64,000 nucleotides of DNA from CAUZWH01 sp965224275 (GTDB lineage Bacteria > Pseudomonadota > Alphaproteobacteria > SHVV01). The notes beneath the pieces were generated by a model that worked only from the letters and a program-made list of their open reading frames with translations, was not told the DNA's origin and did not search any database. Where the stretch lies: assembly GCA_965224275.1 (NCBI GenBank), contig CBDCYR010000012.1, positions 434,001-498,000 of the forward strand. The letters are read 5' to 3'. This document shows, in pieces, positions 34,804 to 44,139 of the stretch (the first letter of the stretch is position 1; every line of letters begins with the position of its first letter). A program made the translations under genes and the position numbers.

Positions 34804-36144
34804 ATGGAATATTTTTTAAAGGGAACTAACCCGGACTGTATGATGCCGCTATCTATGGCTACGACGCACACACTCCCGGTTCCTAGCGTATTGGCCGCCG
34901 TTCTGGCGGGCGACGGCATCACGCTCCCAGGGCACAGGGCCGAGCACGCGATCGCGTGCTTCAATCCCCACCACCGGGATGACGCAGCCAAGGCAATGCG
35001 GATCGACACCGTGCGGGGGGTCTACCGCTGCTACGGGTGCGGTATCCGTGGGAACTCCTGGACCTATCTGACCCGGATAAGGGGCCTCCAGCCACAGGCC
35101 GCCGAGGCGTTGCTCGCGGAGCTGGGCTGGCCCGAAGAGCTAGTCCTCTGGTCCCGCGACTGGCACCAAGAACAGGAGCGCGTGAAATCGGGCGCGGCCA
35201 AGTACATGGACGAGCCCTGCATGACGGTCGGCGGACGCAACCGCGTGCCCCTGGCCAGAGCCATCGCCCAGCACGTCTACCGGCTCGCCGACGGGCGTCT
35301 GGTGTGCGTCCGCTACAAATACGAGGGTATTCACAGACGCATCCCGAAGTGCCTGACGTTCACGCCGTCCCACCGGGGCGGCTGGTGGGAGGCGCTTCCG
35401 AACAGCACAGCTGTGCCGTCCGAGGACCGGCACGCGGGCGAACTGCCGCTCTACCGCCTTCCCGAACTCCTGGAGGCGATCGAGGGCAACGACCGGGAGA
35501 TCTGGATCGTCGCGGACGAGAGGTGCGTCGATGCCGTTCTGGCACTGCCGGACACGGGCTTTTCCAAGGACGGAAAGGTCCCCGTCACATGCCTGTTCGG
35601 CGACTACCGAGGAAGACCCGGAAAATGCGACCTTGCGCCGCTGCGGGTCCGAAGGTGCCTCGTGATCGCCGACACCGACACCAGGGACCGGAACGCCGTG
35701 CTGGCGACCGCGCGGGCGCTAGCGAAGCTCGACTGTGGGATTCGGCTTTGCCTGCCTGACGGCGAGGGCGGCTACGGCGTTGCCGTCGCCATCGCCGAGG
35801 GCGGCTACCGGAACATGATCGACTGGATACGGAAGGCAGGCATCCGGTGGTTCCGCCGCGGGCCGACGGTACCAGCTGTCGCGGCGTACCTCGGAGACCT
35901 TCCGGACGGACAGTGGGCCGTCGAACCCGCCGAAGTCTACACTGCCGCCGGTGTCGAGAAGCGCCCGGACCGGCACACCCTTGCCTTGATCCGCGAGAGC
36001 GCCGTCGCGGCGGGCTGGGAATACCGGCGGGTGAAGCGCAAGCCGTTCCGAGATCGGGCGATGTTCGTGCGCAAGGGAGCAAAACCGAAAGGACTACCCC
36101 GAGGGCGCCCGTTTGCGCCGACCGCCACCCACGCAAGTCTATGA
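34804..36144 (+). CDS. CHC2 zinc-finger primase-like protein, intact right copy
   Basis: 446 residues (an internal ATG at 34855 is an alternative start). A DnaG-type CHC2 zinc finger is visible: CFNPHHRDDAAKAMRI then VYRCYGCGIRG (C-x2-H-like and C-x2-C pairs), about residues 50-80. The middle part EALPNSTAVPSEDRHAGELP and REIWIVADERCVDAVLAL and a late CLVIADTDTRDRNAVLATA resemble a TOPRIM-like fold with DTDT acidic residues. I infer a primase or primase accessory protein for replication of an integrative element. It converges on the primase-helicase gene at 36457. Confidence 0.7.
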   Translation: MEYFLKGTNPDCMMPLSMATTHTLPVPSVLAAVLAGDGITLPGHRAEHAIACFNPHHRDDAAKAMRIDTVRGVYRCYGCGIRGNSWTYLTRIRGLQPQAAEALLAELGWPEELVLWSRDWHQEQERVKSGAAKYMDEPCMTVGGRNRVPLARAIAQHVYRLADGRLVCVRYKYEGIHRRIPKCLTFTPSHRGGWWEALPNSTAVPSEDRHAGELPLYRLPELLEAIEGNDREIWIVADERCVDAVLALPDTGFSKDGKVPVTCLFGDYRGRPGKCDLAPLRVRRCLVIADTDTRDRNAVLATARALAKLDCGIRLCLPDGEGGYGVAVAIAEGGYRNMIDWIRKAGIRWFRRGPTVPAVAAYLGDLPDGQWAVEPAEVYTAAGVEKRPDRHTLALIRESAVAAGWEYRRVKRKPFRDRAMFVRKGAKPKGLPRGRPFAPTATHASL

Positions 36145-36456
36145 TATTCCTGTAGTCCCGCGCTGATGGGCACCTCGGCATTCAGCCAGTTGCTCATTCC
36201 GGGAGCGCCTCGGATCCTGGCAAACAGAGGCAAAAATGGCCGATTCTGACTGGTCTCTTGAGGCGAGTGTCATCGGCGTTGGAGATTGCCGTCCGATTTG
36301 GAGTGCAAAGTTGATCACTCTGATTGGGACATCCCGGTCGTCAATAGGGGACCCGCGCGGCTTCGTGTGGCGCCCTGCGACATGTGAGCGAGGCCGTGTG
36401 GGAGTGCCTCGCCCCACCGGGGCAACCGGGCCGCGCATCGAGTGTAACGGAGCCTC
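36145..36456. other. Gene-free convergent intergenic region
   Basis: 312 bases between the two convergent replication genes. A 74-codon frame at 36236-36460 overlaps the end of the opposite gene and has no family features, so I do not call it. CCCACCGGGGC/GGGCC-type stems near 36410-36440 may terminate one of the transcripts. Confidence 0.3.
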
Positions 36457-39069
36457 CTAGAGTTCGTTCGGAAGGTTTTCAGCCCACTCGTCAAGACTCT
36501 GGAGTCCGTTCCAGGACAGATAGTCCTCGCGCTTCGTGATCGCCGTTCGGCCCGCGGCGGCGGCGGGAGCGTCGGTTGGTACGGCACTCTCGGCGGCCTG
36601 CCTGTCGGTCGCGTTGCTAGTGGCGGATGGAGGGGCACTTTCATCTGCCTCCCCGAAAGAGGCTGTGGAATTGCGCCCATTGCGCCCTCTTCCGCCTCCA
36701 CCCTCGGATTCGCCGGGCGCAACGGGGCGTGTTGTGGCGCAATCTATCATCGCGTTTTCCGCGCCCGCTGCTGCATTGGGCGCTTTGGGCGCAATGGGCG
36801 CAATTCTGTGAGCGCTCTCGGGCCGCGCGGATATCTCTATGTGTCGGATTCCGCCGCTTCTCTTGTGGCGGGTGATCTCGATCCCTAAGGGCCGCAATGT
36901 CGAGGCGAGGCTGTTCGTCCGTCGGCTCAGCGCCTGAGCGTTGGCGGGCCACTCCTTGCCCTTCGTCGTAGCCTCACCGACGATCTCTTTCAGCTTGTTG
37001 TAGAGATCGCTCGCCGTACCTTCCCACGCCTTGCTTTCCTGCTCATCCATGAGTGTCCTGACAGCATTGGCGAGCGGGTTGCCCTCGACCATGGCGGCGT
37101 TGGCACCATCGCGGTTTGCCGTATACGCAGCCATGAACGGGCCTTCAGGAAACAGAGCTGGTTCACAAGCAACGACCCATCTGGCGAAGTCCGCCATCCG
37201 CGGCAATTGGTCGAGCCTGATATTCGGAAGCCGCTCCACCCCTTTGACCATCGCATCGAGCAAGGCACCGAGAATTTTCGGACGCACCTCCTCAAAGCTG
37301 CGCCAAAGCTCTTCTTCCGTCTTGCGGTCCGTGTCCGCGATCGTCCGGAGAGTGAGAAAGATCGCACGGTCTGCCAGGTCGCTGCGTCCAACGATATTGT
37401 CGATGCCGTTCAAGATCATCGGGCGCATGGCACTGAACACGACCTCTCCATCGTCGGTATAGAGTTCGCGCGTTGACAACGCGGCACCCGTCGCAATGCG
37501 GCACAAGGTGTCCGACAACTTGGGAGGTATCTCGCCCAGATTGTCGAACACGAGCACGTGTGCCGAGCGCGTGGTAACATACAGGTCGTGCTCGTCGCGC
37601 GGCGGCGACCGTAAATCCGCAGCGTGCGGATCGACGAGAGAGTGAAGCACCCGAGCGCACGTGCTCTTTGCCGAACCCTGTTCGCCGGTGAGCACCAGCA
37701 CCGGATACGGTCCGGTCGGGCTGAGCGCTGCCAGCAACCATGCGACGGCGAGCACGAAATCGTCATCTGTGAGATTCAGAAAGCGCCGAAGATCCTCAAT
37801 GCGACCGTCGCGGACCGGTGTCGGCAATTCATGCATAAACCGTGCGCGCGTGAAGCGCAGCTTGGGCTTGTCAACTACCTGCCATCCCGTCGAGGTGATC
37901 TCGACCGCCTCCCATTGCGGGTTGCACAAGTCGAGATACAAGGAGCCTCCGTCCGAGCCGACACGCTTGCAGACCTTGCTTTCGGCACCGTCGAATTCTG
38001 CTTTCGCCGTGATCATGTTGATCGCAGATTGAAACGCCTCATTGTTCGGTGCGCCGTCGTACTCGGTGAAGTAACGCTCCCGAAGCCAATTGGCGAAGCC
38101 TTGCGAACCCACGGCCCATGTCTCACGATGACCGTCTCGATCGATGTCGGCGAACGCTTTGTCCTCGAACGGGAATAGCGTGCATTGGTCGATGGCGATG
38201 GCGATCAGCAAGTCGGACTGTGTCCGGCCTCTTGCGTCCGAATCGCCACCGCGTGCGGTCAGCACGCTAGAGTCCAAGGCGCCCAGGCGGATACCCAAAC
38301 GCTTGGCTTCGCCCTTGCGCATACGTTCGTATTCCATCGGGGATAGCGCGGCGAGACGGACGGCTGCGTGGCTGTCGGTCTCGATCCATGGCTTCGCTTC
38401 CTTCTCAATCCGTATCCGCGTCACCTCGTCACCGTCCTCCTTAAGCCAGTTGGCGATATCCTGCTTATCGTCGCCGTCCGGCAGGTGGACGCTCACGTTC
38501 GCGTCCATGCCTGCGAGCTCGTCCGCGATCCACTTCATGGCCTTGCGGCCCGAGGCGTCGCGGTCGGCGAGCAAGAGCGCAGTGCGCCCAACCAGCGGCG
38601 ACCAATCCGTCTTGTCCGCGGCACCCGAACCGCCCGCCCAGGTGGTGACGATGTGAGCCGGAAAAACGTCGCGAGCAGCGTCGGCGCACTTCTCGCCTTC
38701 GACCACGATCACGAACTTGTCGGGGGACTCGAGGATGGCCGGCAGACCGTAGAGCGGGCGCGGCGCGGGCATGCCCTTTAGCTTCCACTTGGTGCCGTTC
38801 CAGGTCGCGTGGCGGATGACCTTCTTCTTGCGGCCGTTAGGGTCCTTGGGCTCCCACCGGACTACATAGGAAGCAAGCTCGTTTTCCGCCGTGTGGTAGC
38901 GCCAGGTCCTCACCGGATCGCCGATGGCTTCCTTCGGTCGCAATTTGTTCCAATCGGGGGCGGGCGCGTCTTTCGGAACAGGGATGACCGGCGTGTAATC
39001 GTCCTTCTCGCCAGCACGTACGGCGTGTTCGCCCGCCCGGCGATCGTCTGGCGACAGGCGGAGGAACAT
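36457..39069 (-). CDS. TOPRIM-AAA primase-helicase of an integrative element, N-terminus cut by IS21
   Basis: 870 residues visible. A TOPRIM domain (FVIVVEGEKCADAARDVF, then ALLLADRDASGRKAM, about residues 118-190) is followed by a AAA/SF3-like ATPase: VLVLTGEQGSAKSTCARVL (Walker A, about 470), HVLVFDNLGEIPPKLSD (Walker B), TTRSAH and MRPMILNGIDN. The tail is Gly/Ser/Arg-rich. This is the primase-helicase type of phage satellites and mobilizable islands, acting with the CHC2 protein to start replication. The frame is open upstream of ATG 39069 into the IS21 end at 39076, so the original N-terminus is lost. Confidence 0.75.
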   Translation of the reverse strand: MFLRLSPDDRRAGEHAVRAGEKDDYTPVIPVPKDAPAPDWNKLRPKEAIGDPVRTWRYHTAENELASYVVRWEPKDPNGRKKKVIRHATWNGTKWKLKGMPAPRPLYGLPAILESPDKFVIVVEGEKCADAARDVFPAHIVTTWAGGSGAADKTDWSPLVGRTALLLADRDASGRKAMKWIADELAGMDANVSVHLPDGDDKQDIANWLKEDGDEVTRIRIEKEAKPWIETDSHAAVRLAALSPMEYERMRKGEAKRLGIRLGALDSSVLTARGGDSDARGRTQSDLLIAIAIDQCTLFPFEDKAFADIDRDGHRETWAVGSQGFANWLRERYFTEYDGAPNNEAFQSAINMITAKAEFDGAESKVCKRVGSDGGSLYLDLCNPQWEAVEITSTGWQVVDKPKLRFTRARFMHELPTPVRDGRIEDLRRFLNLTDDDFVLAVAWLLAALSPTGPYPVLVLTGEQGSAKSTCARVLHSLVDPHAADLRSPPRDEHDLYVTTRSAHVLVFDNLGEIPPKLSDTLCRIATGAALSTRELYTDDGEVVFSAMRPMILNGIDNIVGRSDLADRAIFLTLRTIADTDRKTEEELWRSFEEVRPKILGALLDAMVKGVERLPNIRLDQLPRMADFARWVVACEPALFPEGPFMAAYTANRDGANAAMVEGNPLANAVRTLMDEQESKAWEGTASDLYNKLKEIVGEATTKGKEWPANAQALSRRTNSLASTLRPLGIEITRHKRSGGIRHIEISARPESAHRIAPIAPKAPNAAAGAENAMIDCATTRPVAPGESEGGGGRGRNGRNSTASFGEADESAPPSATSNATDRQAAESAVPTDAPAAAAGRTAITKREDYLSWNGLQSLDEWAENLPNEL

Positions 39070-39133
39070 CTTGCCTGTTGATCGGCGTGGAATATTGACC
39101 CCCTATTGGGGGTTATCGGCGCCCAAAATTGAT

Positions 39134-40373
39134 GGAGTGGACGCCTCCTCCCGACGGCATCGCAGTGTGCCAAGGTGGTGGTGTGACCAACCCCCAGAGG
39201 AGGAGGCATCCATGGAACAGGTTAACATCATCGGGATCGATCTGGCGAAGCGCAGCTTTCAGCTTCACGGTGCTCGGGCGGACGGTTCGGTCGCGTTCCG
39301 TAGGAAGGTTAGTCGGGAGAAGCTGCTGTACTTTCTCGCCGCACTACCGCGCTGCGTTGTGGCGATGGAGGCCTGTGCGAGCGCTCACCATTGGGGCCGA
39401 GAGATTATGCAGCTCGGCCACGATGTGAGGCTGATCCCACCGATCTACGTGAAGCCGTTCGTGAAGCGGCAGAAGAACGACGCGGCGGACGCGGAGGCGA
39501 TCTGCGAGGCGGCGCAGCGCCCGACCATGCGCTTTGTGGCGGTGAAGGGGGAAGAGCAACAGGCAAGGGCGATGCTGTTCCACACGCGCGATCTTCTGGT
39601 GCGCCAGCGCACGCAGACGATCAACGCGCTGCGGGGGCATCTGGCGGAGTTCGGCGTCGTTGCCCCGCAGGGTGTGGCTCATGTCGGTCGGCTGGCATCG
39701 GCACTCGAGGATCCGGGTTCGGGACTACCGGGAGCGGTCCGCGCGCTGGGCGGCGTTCTGCTCGGTCAGATCGCTGACCTCGACGCGAAGATCGGCGGAT
39801 TGGAAAAGGAGCTCCGCGCCTGCGCGCGTCAGGACGAGCAGGCGGCACGGCTGATGACCATCCCAGGGATCGGGCCGATCAGCGCGATGGCGCTCCAGGC
39901 CTTCGCGCCGCCGATGGAGAGCTTTCGGCGCGGCCGCGACTTCTCTGCCTGGCTGGGCCTCGTGCCGCGACAACACACGACCGGCGGCAAGCCGAGGCTT
40001 GGCAGGATATCGAAGATGGGCCAACGCGATCTCAGGCGCCTCTTGATCATCGGCGCCATGGCTGTCGTCAGCTCGGCGGTCAGGCGCGGCGAAACGAACG
40101 ACCCCTGGCTGGCCAGGATGCTGGCGCGCAAGCCGCGAATGCTTGTCGCGGTGGCGCTGGCCAACAAGATGGCGCGCATCGTCTGGGTGCTCATGACACG
40201 CAAGGAGACCTACCGAGGTTTCGCGCCGGCTGCTGCCTGACACGGCGGCAACCTCGCGGAATGACGTCGGGGGTGTGAGCAGGTCGGAGGACGAGTAAGG
40301 GCAAACGGTCAATCGAGACGGGATCGGGAAAACCAGCGGTGGGTCAAGGGGCTTTCAAGCCCGCAAAATTGAT
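39134..40373 (+). mobile_element. IS110-family element (about 1,240 bp)
   Basis: It lies between two copies of CAAAATTGAT (39124-39133 and 40364-40373) within the left repeats of the IS21 element. IS110 elements lack inverted ends and insert at short core sequences, so a 10-base core repeat fits. It carries one transposase gene. Confidence 0.65.
39212..40240 (+). CDS. IS110-family transposase (DEDD)
   Basis: 342 residues from ATG 39212, preceded by GAGGAGGAGG. The N-terminal RuvC-like DEDD domain reads IIGIDLAKRSFQLHG (first Asp), VVAMEACASAHHWGRE (Glu) and KNDAADAEAICEAA (Asp pair). The C-terminal Tnp_IS110 domain has MTIPGIGPISAMALQAF and FSAWLGLVPRQHTTGGK, with the conserved Ser region, and ends RKETYRGFAPAAA. 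Complete. These enzymes use bridge RNA made from the element's own non-coding ends; the non-coding DNA at 40241-40373 or 39134-39211 would hold it. Confidence 0.92.
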   Translation: MEQVNIIGIDLAKRSFQLHGARADGSVAFRRKVSREKLLYFLAALPRCVVAMEACASAHHWGREIMQLGHDVRLIPPIYVKPFVKRQKNDAADAEAICEAAQRPTMRFVAVKGEEQQARAMLFHTRDLLVRQRTQTINALRGHLAEFGVVAPQGVAHVGRLASALEDPGSGLPGAVRALGGVLLGQIADLDAKIGGLEKELRACARQDEQAARLMTIPGIGPISAMALQAFAPPMESFRRGRDFSAWLGLVPRQHTTGGKPRLGRISKMGQRDLRRLLIIGAMAVVSSAVRRGETNDPWLARMLARKPRMLVAVALANKMARIVWVLMTRKETYRGFAPAAA

Positions 40374-40565
40374 CTTGGACCCGGTTCGCGCATCTCCATA
40401 CGGGCCTGCGGCGTCAAACCAGCCGCATCATGAGGCCGGACAGATGACCGCACCTGACCACATGCCCCGAGACGTTCAAAGAAATGCTTGCATCAACGGA
40501 GGCGTCCACAGATGACCCCCCTGGTTTTGTGCTCTTGAACACACCTCGTTGTTTGGACAGACGAG

Positions 40566-42089
40566 GTGGGGGAGATGCTGGTAGTGGAGACGATTGCACG
40601 GATCCGTCGGGATCATCTGGTGAGGGGCGTTCCGATCAAGAAGATCGCCCGGGATTTGAGGGTTTCGAAGAACACGGTGCGCAAGGTGGTGCGGGGCGAT
40701 GAGACCTCGTACAGCTACGAGCGCAAGATCCAGCCGATGCCGAAGCTTGGACCGTGGGTGGATGAGCTCGAGCGCCAGCTGGAGGCCAACGAGAAGAAGC
40801 CGCGCCGGGATCGGCTGTCTCTGCTGCGGATTCATGAAGATCTTGCGGCTCTGGGCTATGGCGGCGGCTACGACGCGGTGCGCCGCTACGCCAGGACCTG
40901 GCGTCGGCGGTGGCGGCTGTTGTCGCCGTCGCAGGGTTTTGTGCCGCTGAGCTTCGATCCCGGCGAGGCCTACCAGTTCGACTGGAGCCACGAGTACGCG
41001 CGCCTGTCGGGTGTGACGACCAAGGTGAAGGCGGCGCACATGCGGCTCTGCTACAGCCGCATGCAGCTGGTTCAGATCTTCCCGCGCGAGAGCCAGGAGA
41101 TGGTGTTCGAGGCGCACGAACGGGCCTTCCACTTCTTCGGCGGGGTCTGCCGGCGGGGCATCTACGACAACATGAAGACGGCGGTGAGCATGGTCTTCGT
41201 CGGCAAGGAGCGCGCCTACAACCGGCGCTTTCTGGAGCTGTGCTCCCACCATCTGGTGGAGCCGGTGGCGTGCACTCCGGGTGCGGGCTGGGAGAAGGGG
41301 CAGGTCGAGAGGCAGGTGGGTGACGTCCGCGGCCGCCTGTTCGTGCCCATCCCGCGGGGCCGCTCCTACGCCGAGATCAACGCGTGGCTGATGGATCGGT
41401 GTATCGAGGACGCCAAGAAGCGGCCGCATCCGACGATCGAGGGCAAGACGGTGTGGCAGGTGTTCGAGGAGGAGCGGCCCTTCCTGATGGCCTATCGCGG
41501 CCCCTTCGACGGCTTCCACGCCACCGAGGTGGCGGTGTCCAAGACCTGTCTGGTGCGCTTCGACAACAACCACTACAGCGTCGCCGCCCGTGCCGTCGGG
41601 CGGCCGGTCGACGTGCGGGCCTACGCCGATCGGATCGTCATCCGCCAGGACGGCGAGACCGTCGCCGAGCATCCCCGGAGCTTCGGGCGCGGCGAGATCG
41701 CCTACGATCCGTGGCACTACGTGCCGATCCTGACGCGGAAGCCTGGTGCGCTGAGGAACGGCGCGCCCTTCAAGGGCTGGCAACTGCCCGGCGCGCTCGG
41801 CCGCATACGGGCCCGGCTGACGGGTTGCGACGACGGTGACAGGCAGTTCGTGAGGATCCTCGCGGCGGTTCAGGAGGACGGGCTGGAGGCGGTCGAGGCG
41901 GCCTGTGCCGAGGCGCTCGACTTCGGCGCCTGCAGCGCCGACGTCGTGCTCAACATCCTCGCCCGGCAGTGCCAGCCGGCACCGCCGGCGACCATCCCGA
42001 CGCCCGAGGGCCTGCAGCTTCGCCACCGGCCGGTGGCCGACTGTCAGCGCTACGATCGCCTGAGGGAGGCCGGTCATGGAGCGTCATGA
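40566..42089 (+). CDS. istA: IS21-family transposase IstA
   Basis: 507 residues from GTG 40566 (an ATG at 40575 is equally possible). The N-terminal HTH reads VKKIARDLRVSKNTVRKVVR (as PIKKIARDLRVSKNTVRK). The integrase core has AYQFDWSHEYA (first Asp), GIYDNMKTAV (second Asp) and GWEKGQVERQV (Glu). The C-terminal beta-barrel domain follows. IstA cuts and joins the element ends and works with the ATPase IstB, which it overlaps by 14 bases. Intact. Confidence 0.93.
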   Translation: MGEMLVVETIARIRRDHLVRGVPIKKIARDLRVSKNTVRKVVRGDETSYSYERKIQPMPKLGPWVDELERQLEANEKKPRRDRLSLLRIHEDLAALGYGGGYDAVRRYARTWRRRWRLLSPSQGFVPLSFDPGEAYQFDWSHEYARLSGVTTKVKAAHMRLCYSRMQLVQIFPRESQEMVFEAHERAFHFFGGVCRRGIYDNMKTAVSMVFVGKERAYNRRFLELCSHHLVEPVACTPGAGWEKGQVERQVGDVRGRLFVPIPRGRSYAEINAWLMDRCIEDAKKRPHPTIEGKTVWQVFEEERPFLMAYRGPFDGFHATEVAVSKTCLVRFDNNHYSVAARAVGRPVDVRAYADRIVIRQDGETVAEHPRSFGRGEIAYDPWHYVPILTRKPGALRNGAPFKGWQLPGALGRIRARLTGCDDGDRQFVRILAAVQEDGLEAVEAACAEALDFGACSADVVLNILARQCQPAPPATIPTPEGLQLRHRPVADCQRYDRLREAGHGAS

Positions 42090-42804
42090 GGTGCTGGCGA
42101 TGATGACGGCGTTGAAGCTCGCGGGCATGCGCGCCGCCTACGACGACATCCTCGCCGACGGGCTCAAGCGTCGTCATCCGGTGCAGCAGATCATCGGTAC
42201 GCTGCTGCAGACCGAGGTCGCCGACAAGCAGGCGCGCTCCATCAAGTACCAGATGGCGTCCGCCAGGCTGCCGACGGCCAAGGAGCTGGCCGACTTCGAC
42301 TTCGCCGCCTCACCGGTCAACGAGCCCCTGATCCAGGAACTCGCCACAGGTGGCTTCCTGGAGGGCAAGCGCAACATCGTGCTGGTCGGCGGCACCGGCA
42401 CCGGCAAGACCCATCTCGCCGTCGCCATCGCCCGCGCCTGCATCCGCAAGGCCGCACGCGGCCGCTTCTACAACGTCGTCGACCTGGTCAACCATCTCGA
42501 GGCCGAACTCCGTGCCGGACGCCAGGGCCGCACCGCAGACCAGCTCATCCGACGCGACTTCGTCATCCTCGACGAACTCGGCTACCTGCCCTTCGCCCAG
42601 GCCGGCGGCCAGCTGCTGTTCCATCTGATGAGCCGGCTCTACGAGCGCACCTCGATCATCGTCACCACCAACCTCGCTTTCGGCGAATGGCCCTCCGTCT
42701 TCGGCGACCCCAAGATGACCACAGCCCTGCTCGACCGCCTGACCCACCATTGCGAGATCATCGAGACCGGCAACGAGAGCTGGCGCTTCAAGAACCGCTG
42801 CTGA
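42076..42804 (+). CDS. istB: IS21-family helper ATPase IstB
   Basis: 242 residues. A AAA+ ATPase related to DnaC: Walker A VGGTGTGKTHLAVAIARA at about residue 97, Walker B FVILDELGYLPFAQAGG, sensor region TSIIVTTNLAFGEWP, and DRLTHHCEIIETGNESWRFK at the end. It selects target DNA and activates IstA. The ATG overlaps the end of istA, giving coupled translation. Intact. Confidence 0.93.
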   Translation: MERHEVLAMMTALKLAGMRAAYDDILADGLKRRHPVQQIIGTLLQTEVADKQARSIKYQMASARLPTAKELADFDFAASPVNEPLIQELATGGFLEGKRNIVLVGGTGTGKTHLAVAIARACIRKAARGRFYNVVDLVNHLEAELRAGRQGRTADQLIRRDFVILDELGYLPFAQAGGQLLFHLMSRLYERTSIIVTTNLAFGEWPSVFGDPKMTTALLDRLTHHCEIIETGNESWRFKNRC

Positions 42805-42966
42805 CCCGGCAGGCCGTGCCTGCGGCCCGCTTGCCCCGCTGGGTCAACCCGTACCTCCCACGCGGCTTCGCTCCGCGCACCGCAAGGCGCTACACGAAGC
42901 CGCTCGGGTCCCCCCTATTGACTACCGGGACAACCTCCGCCGTGCCGCTCAGGGGGGTCAATATTG
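42805..42966. other. IS21 right-hand non-coding repeats
   Basis: Contains CAGGGGGGTCAATATT, the inner IstA-binding repeat. The rest of the IS21 right end continues at 45640-45677, beyond the inserted transposon. Confidence 0.5.
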
Positions 42967-43023
42967 GGGAATTATGTAGTTGACTGTGCGCCACCTGATT
43001 CGGGTTCGCGCGGAGAGACTGAC

Positions 43024-43317
43024 TCAAGTCAATGGGGGAGGTAGCGCTAAATTTGGAGAGGCGTAACTGTTGCGGACGCGCTCAATCTCCTCGTGCCCAT
43101 TCCAGGTCAGCCTGTGGATACGATCAAAAGTGCGGCATCCATTCAATTCTCGCGGCTCTGCGGCTGCCAGATATCCGGCCTCGACGCATAGGCCTACGTG
43201 GTAATGCACAACAACATCGCTGTAGGCTTCCACATCTGGCACCATCACGGGGCCGTTGTTGTGCTCCCGCTCGACGTATTCAAGCAACTGGTAAATCAGT
43301 TTCGTGTTACGTTTCAT
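43024..43317 (-). CDS. DUF2513-like protein (passenger gene)
   Basis: 97 residues from ATG 43317; the frame extends to 43452 but the upstream part overlaps two other genes. MKRNTKLIYQLLEYVEREH is followed by VVVHYHVGLCVEAGYLAA and RLTWNGHEEIERVRN. The pattern matches DUF2513 (MKRDMDLIRxILxxIE, YHxxLLxEAGL, LTWEGHDFLDAIR), a small winged-helix-like family found in phages and mobile elements; its role is unknown. It is the last gene of a three-gene minus-strand operon inside the transposon, one base after the 61-residue gene. Confidence 0.65.
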   Translation of the reverse strand: MKRNTKLIYQLLEYVEREHNNGPVMVPDVEAYSDVVVHYHVGLCVEAGYLAAAEPRELNGCRTFDRIHRLTWNGHEEIERVRNSYASPNLALPPPLT

Positions 43318-43318
43318 A

Positions 43319-43504
43319 TCAGCCCTTCTTGGCATTGGCCGTAGCGGCTGGCTTTGGAATCCCCTTATCATCATCCTTCCTCGGGCGCTGCAACATCGCC
43401 TTGACAACCATCTCGACGGTCGCACCCTCGTAGCGGGGGTTGACCACCTCAATCTTGATGTTCGTGGGTGGCTTCGGGGCCGAGGGCTTGGAGTGCTTGT
43501 TCAT
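43319..43504 (-). CDS. Small hypothetical passenger protein
   Basis: 61 residues: a Lys/Pro-rich start MNKHSKPSAPKPPTNIKIEV, a short possible strand-helix NPRYEGATVEMVVKAMLQRP and a charged tail. No family is recognised. It overlaps the upstream exported protein gene by 4 bases (ATGA) and ends one base before the DUF2513-like start, so it is probably a real, coupled gene. It lies inside the IS1595-type transposon. Confidence 0.5.
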   Translation of the reverse strand: MNKHSKPSAPKPPTNIKIEVVNPRYEGATVEMVVKAMLQRPRKDDDKGIPKPAATANAKKG

Positions 43505-43995
43505 TGCGGATTCGGCTCAATAAGGCCAAGGGGATTGAGAAGGTCGGCCAAGCCTTCTTGCTCTGAGTATTCCATGTCTATGCCTTCCTCAAGGAAAAAT
43601 CTATCAAGGGAACAGCGCCCAACATCCTCGACAATCAGCATTATCGTGTATTCTGTCTCAGTGCTGCGCGGCCCCTTGTATGCCTTAGAATAGGCTTGCA
43701 AGCGTTTGAACTCCGCATCCTGCCGGGCCGCCTCAACCTCTTTCGACGCCCCAAGCAAGCCTTCTGAGACAGATGCGAGTATCCCGCTCGGCTCGGTGGC
43801 TGCGATCGCCTCCTCATAGATAGCATCGGCTTCAATGTAGGCAACACACTCAGGATCAAGAGGCTTCGCCGATGTCGCCCCTGCCAGAAATAAGGAAGCG
43901 CACACCAAGACCACCACCGCGATAATCGCTCGGGACGCCACCTTCACACTCTCGATGAATTGCTGCACGACCCACCCTCCGGCGTTGCTTGGCAC
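43501..43995 (-). CDS. Exported or membrane-anchored passenger protein, unknown
   Basis: 164 residues. Residues 20-43 (SRAIIAVVVLVCASLFLAGATSA, seen as AIIAVVVLVCASLFLAGA) form a signal peptide or N-terminal membrane anchor with an ATSA cleavage-like motif. The mature part is acidic and helical, with two well-spaced cysteines (DPECVAYIEAD and VGRCSLDRF) that could pair. I do not recognise the family. First gene of the coupled three-gene operon of the transposon; GGAGGGTGGG lies upstream of the start. A periplasmic or membrane product is an odd passenger for a small IS. Confidence 0.55.
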   Translation of the reverse strand: MPSNAGGWVVQQFIESVKVASRAIIAVVVLVCASLFLAGATSAKPLDPECVAYIEADAIYEEAIAATEPSGILASVSEGLLGASKEVEAARQDAEFKRLQAYSKAYKGPRSTETEYTIMLIVEDVGRCSLDRFFLEEGIDMEYSEQEGLADLLNPLGLIEPNPQ

Positions 43996-44084
43996 CCGGC
44001 GCCGGCAAGCGCCGGGCCGTTGCAGGGAATAGCCTGAAGCCCGTGGATTCGGGAGTCAACCCGGCTTATGATATCCGACGAAAT

Positions 44085-44114
44085 GAGCCCCGCCCGCTAG
44101 CACGGGCGGGGCTC
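44085..44114. repeat. Perfect 12-bp stem hairpin before a passenger gene
   Basis: GAGCCCCGCCCG, loop CTAGCA, CGGGCGGGGCTC. It lies 25 bases before the 118-residue gene at 44140 and between divergent passenger operons. No T-run follows. It may be an attenuator or a bidirectional regulatory hairpin. Confidence 0.6.
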
Positions 44115-44139
44115 CCAACCCACGAGAAGGAGGATTCTC

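Noticed and set aside
36236..36460. 74-codon frame between the convergent replication genes
   Set aside because: It has no ribosome-binding site or family features and overlaps the end of the primase-helicase gene.
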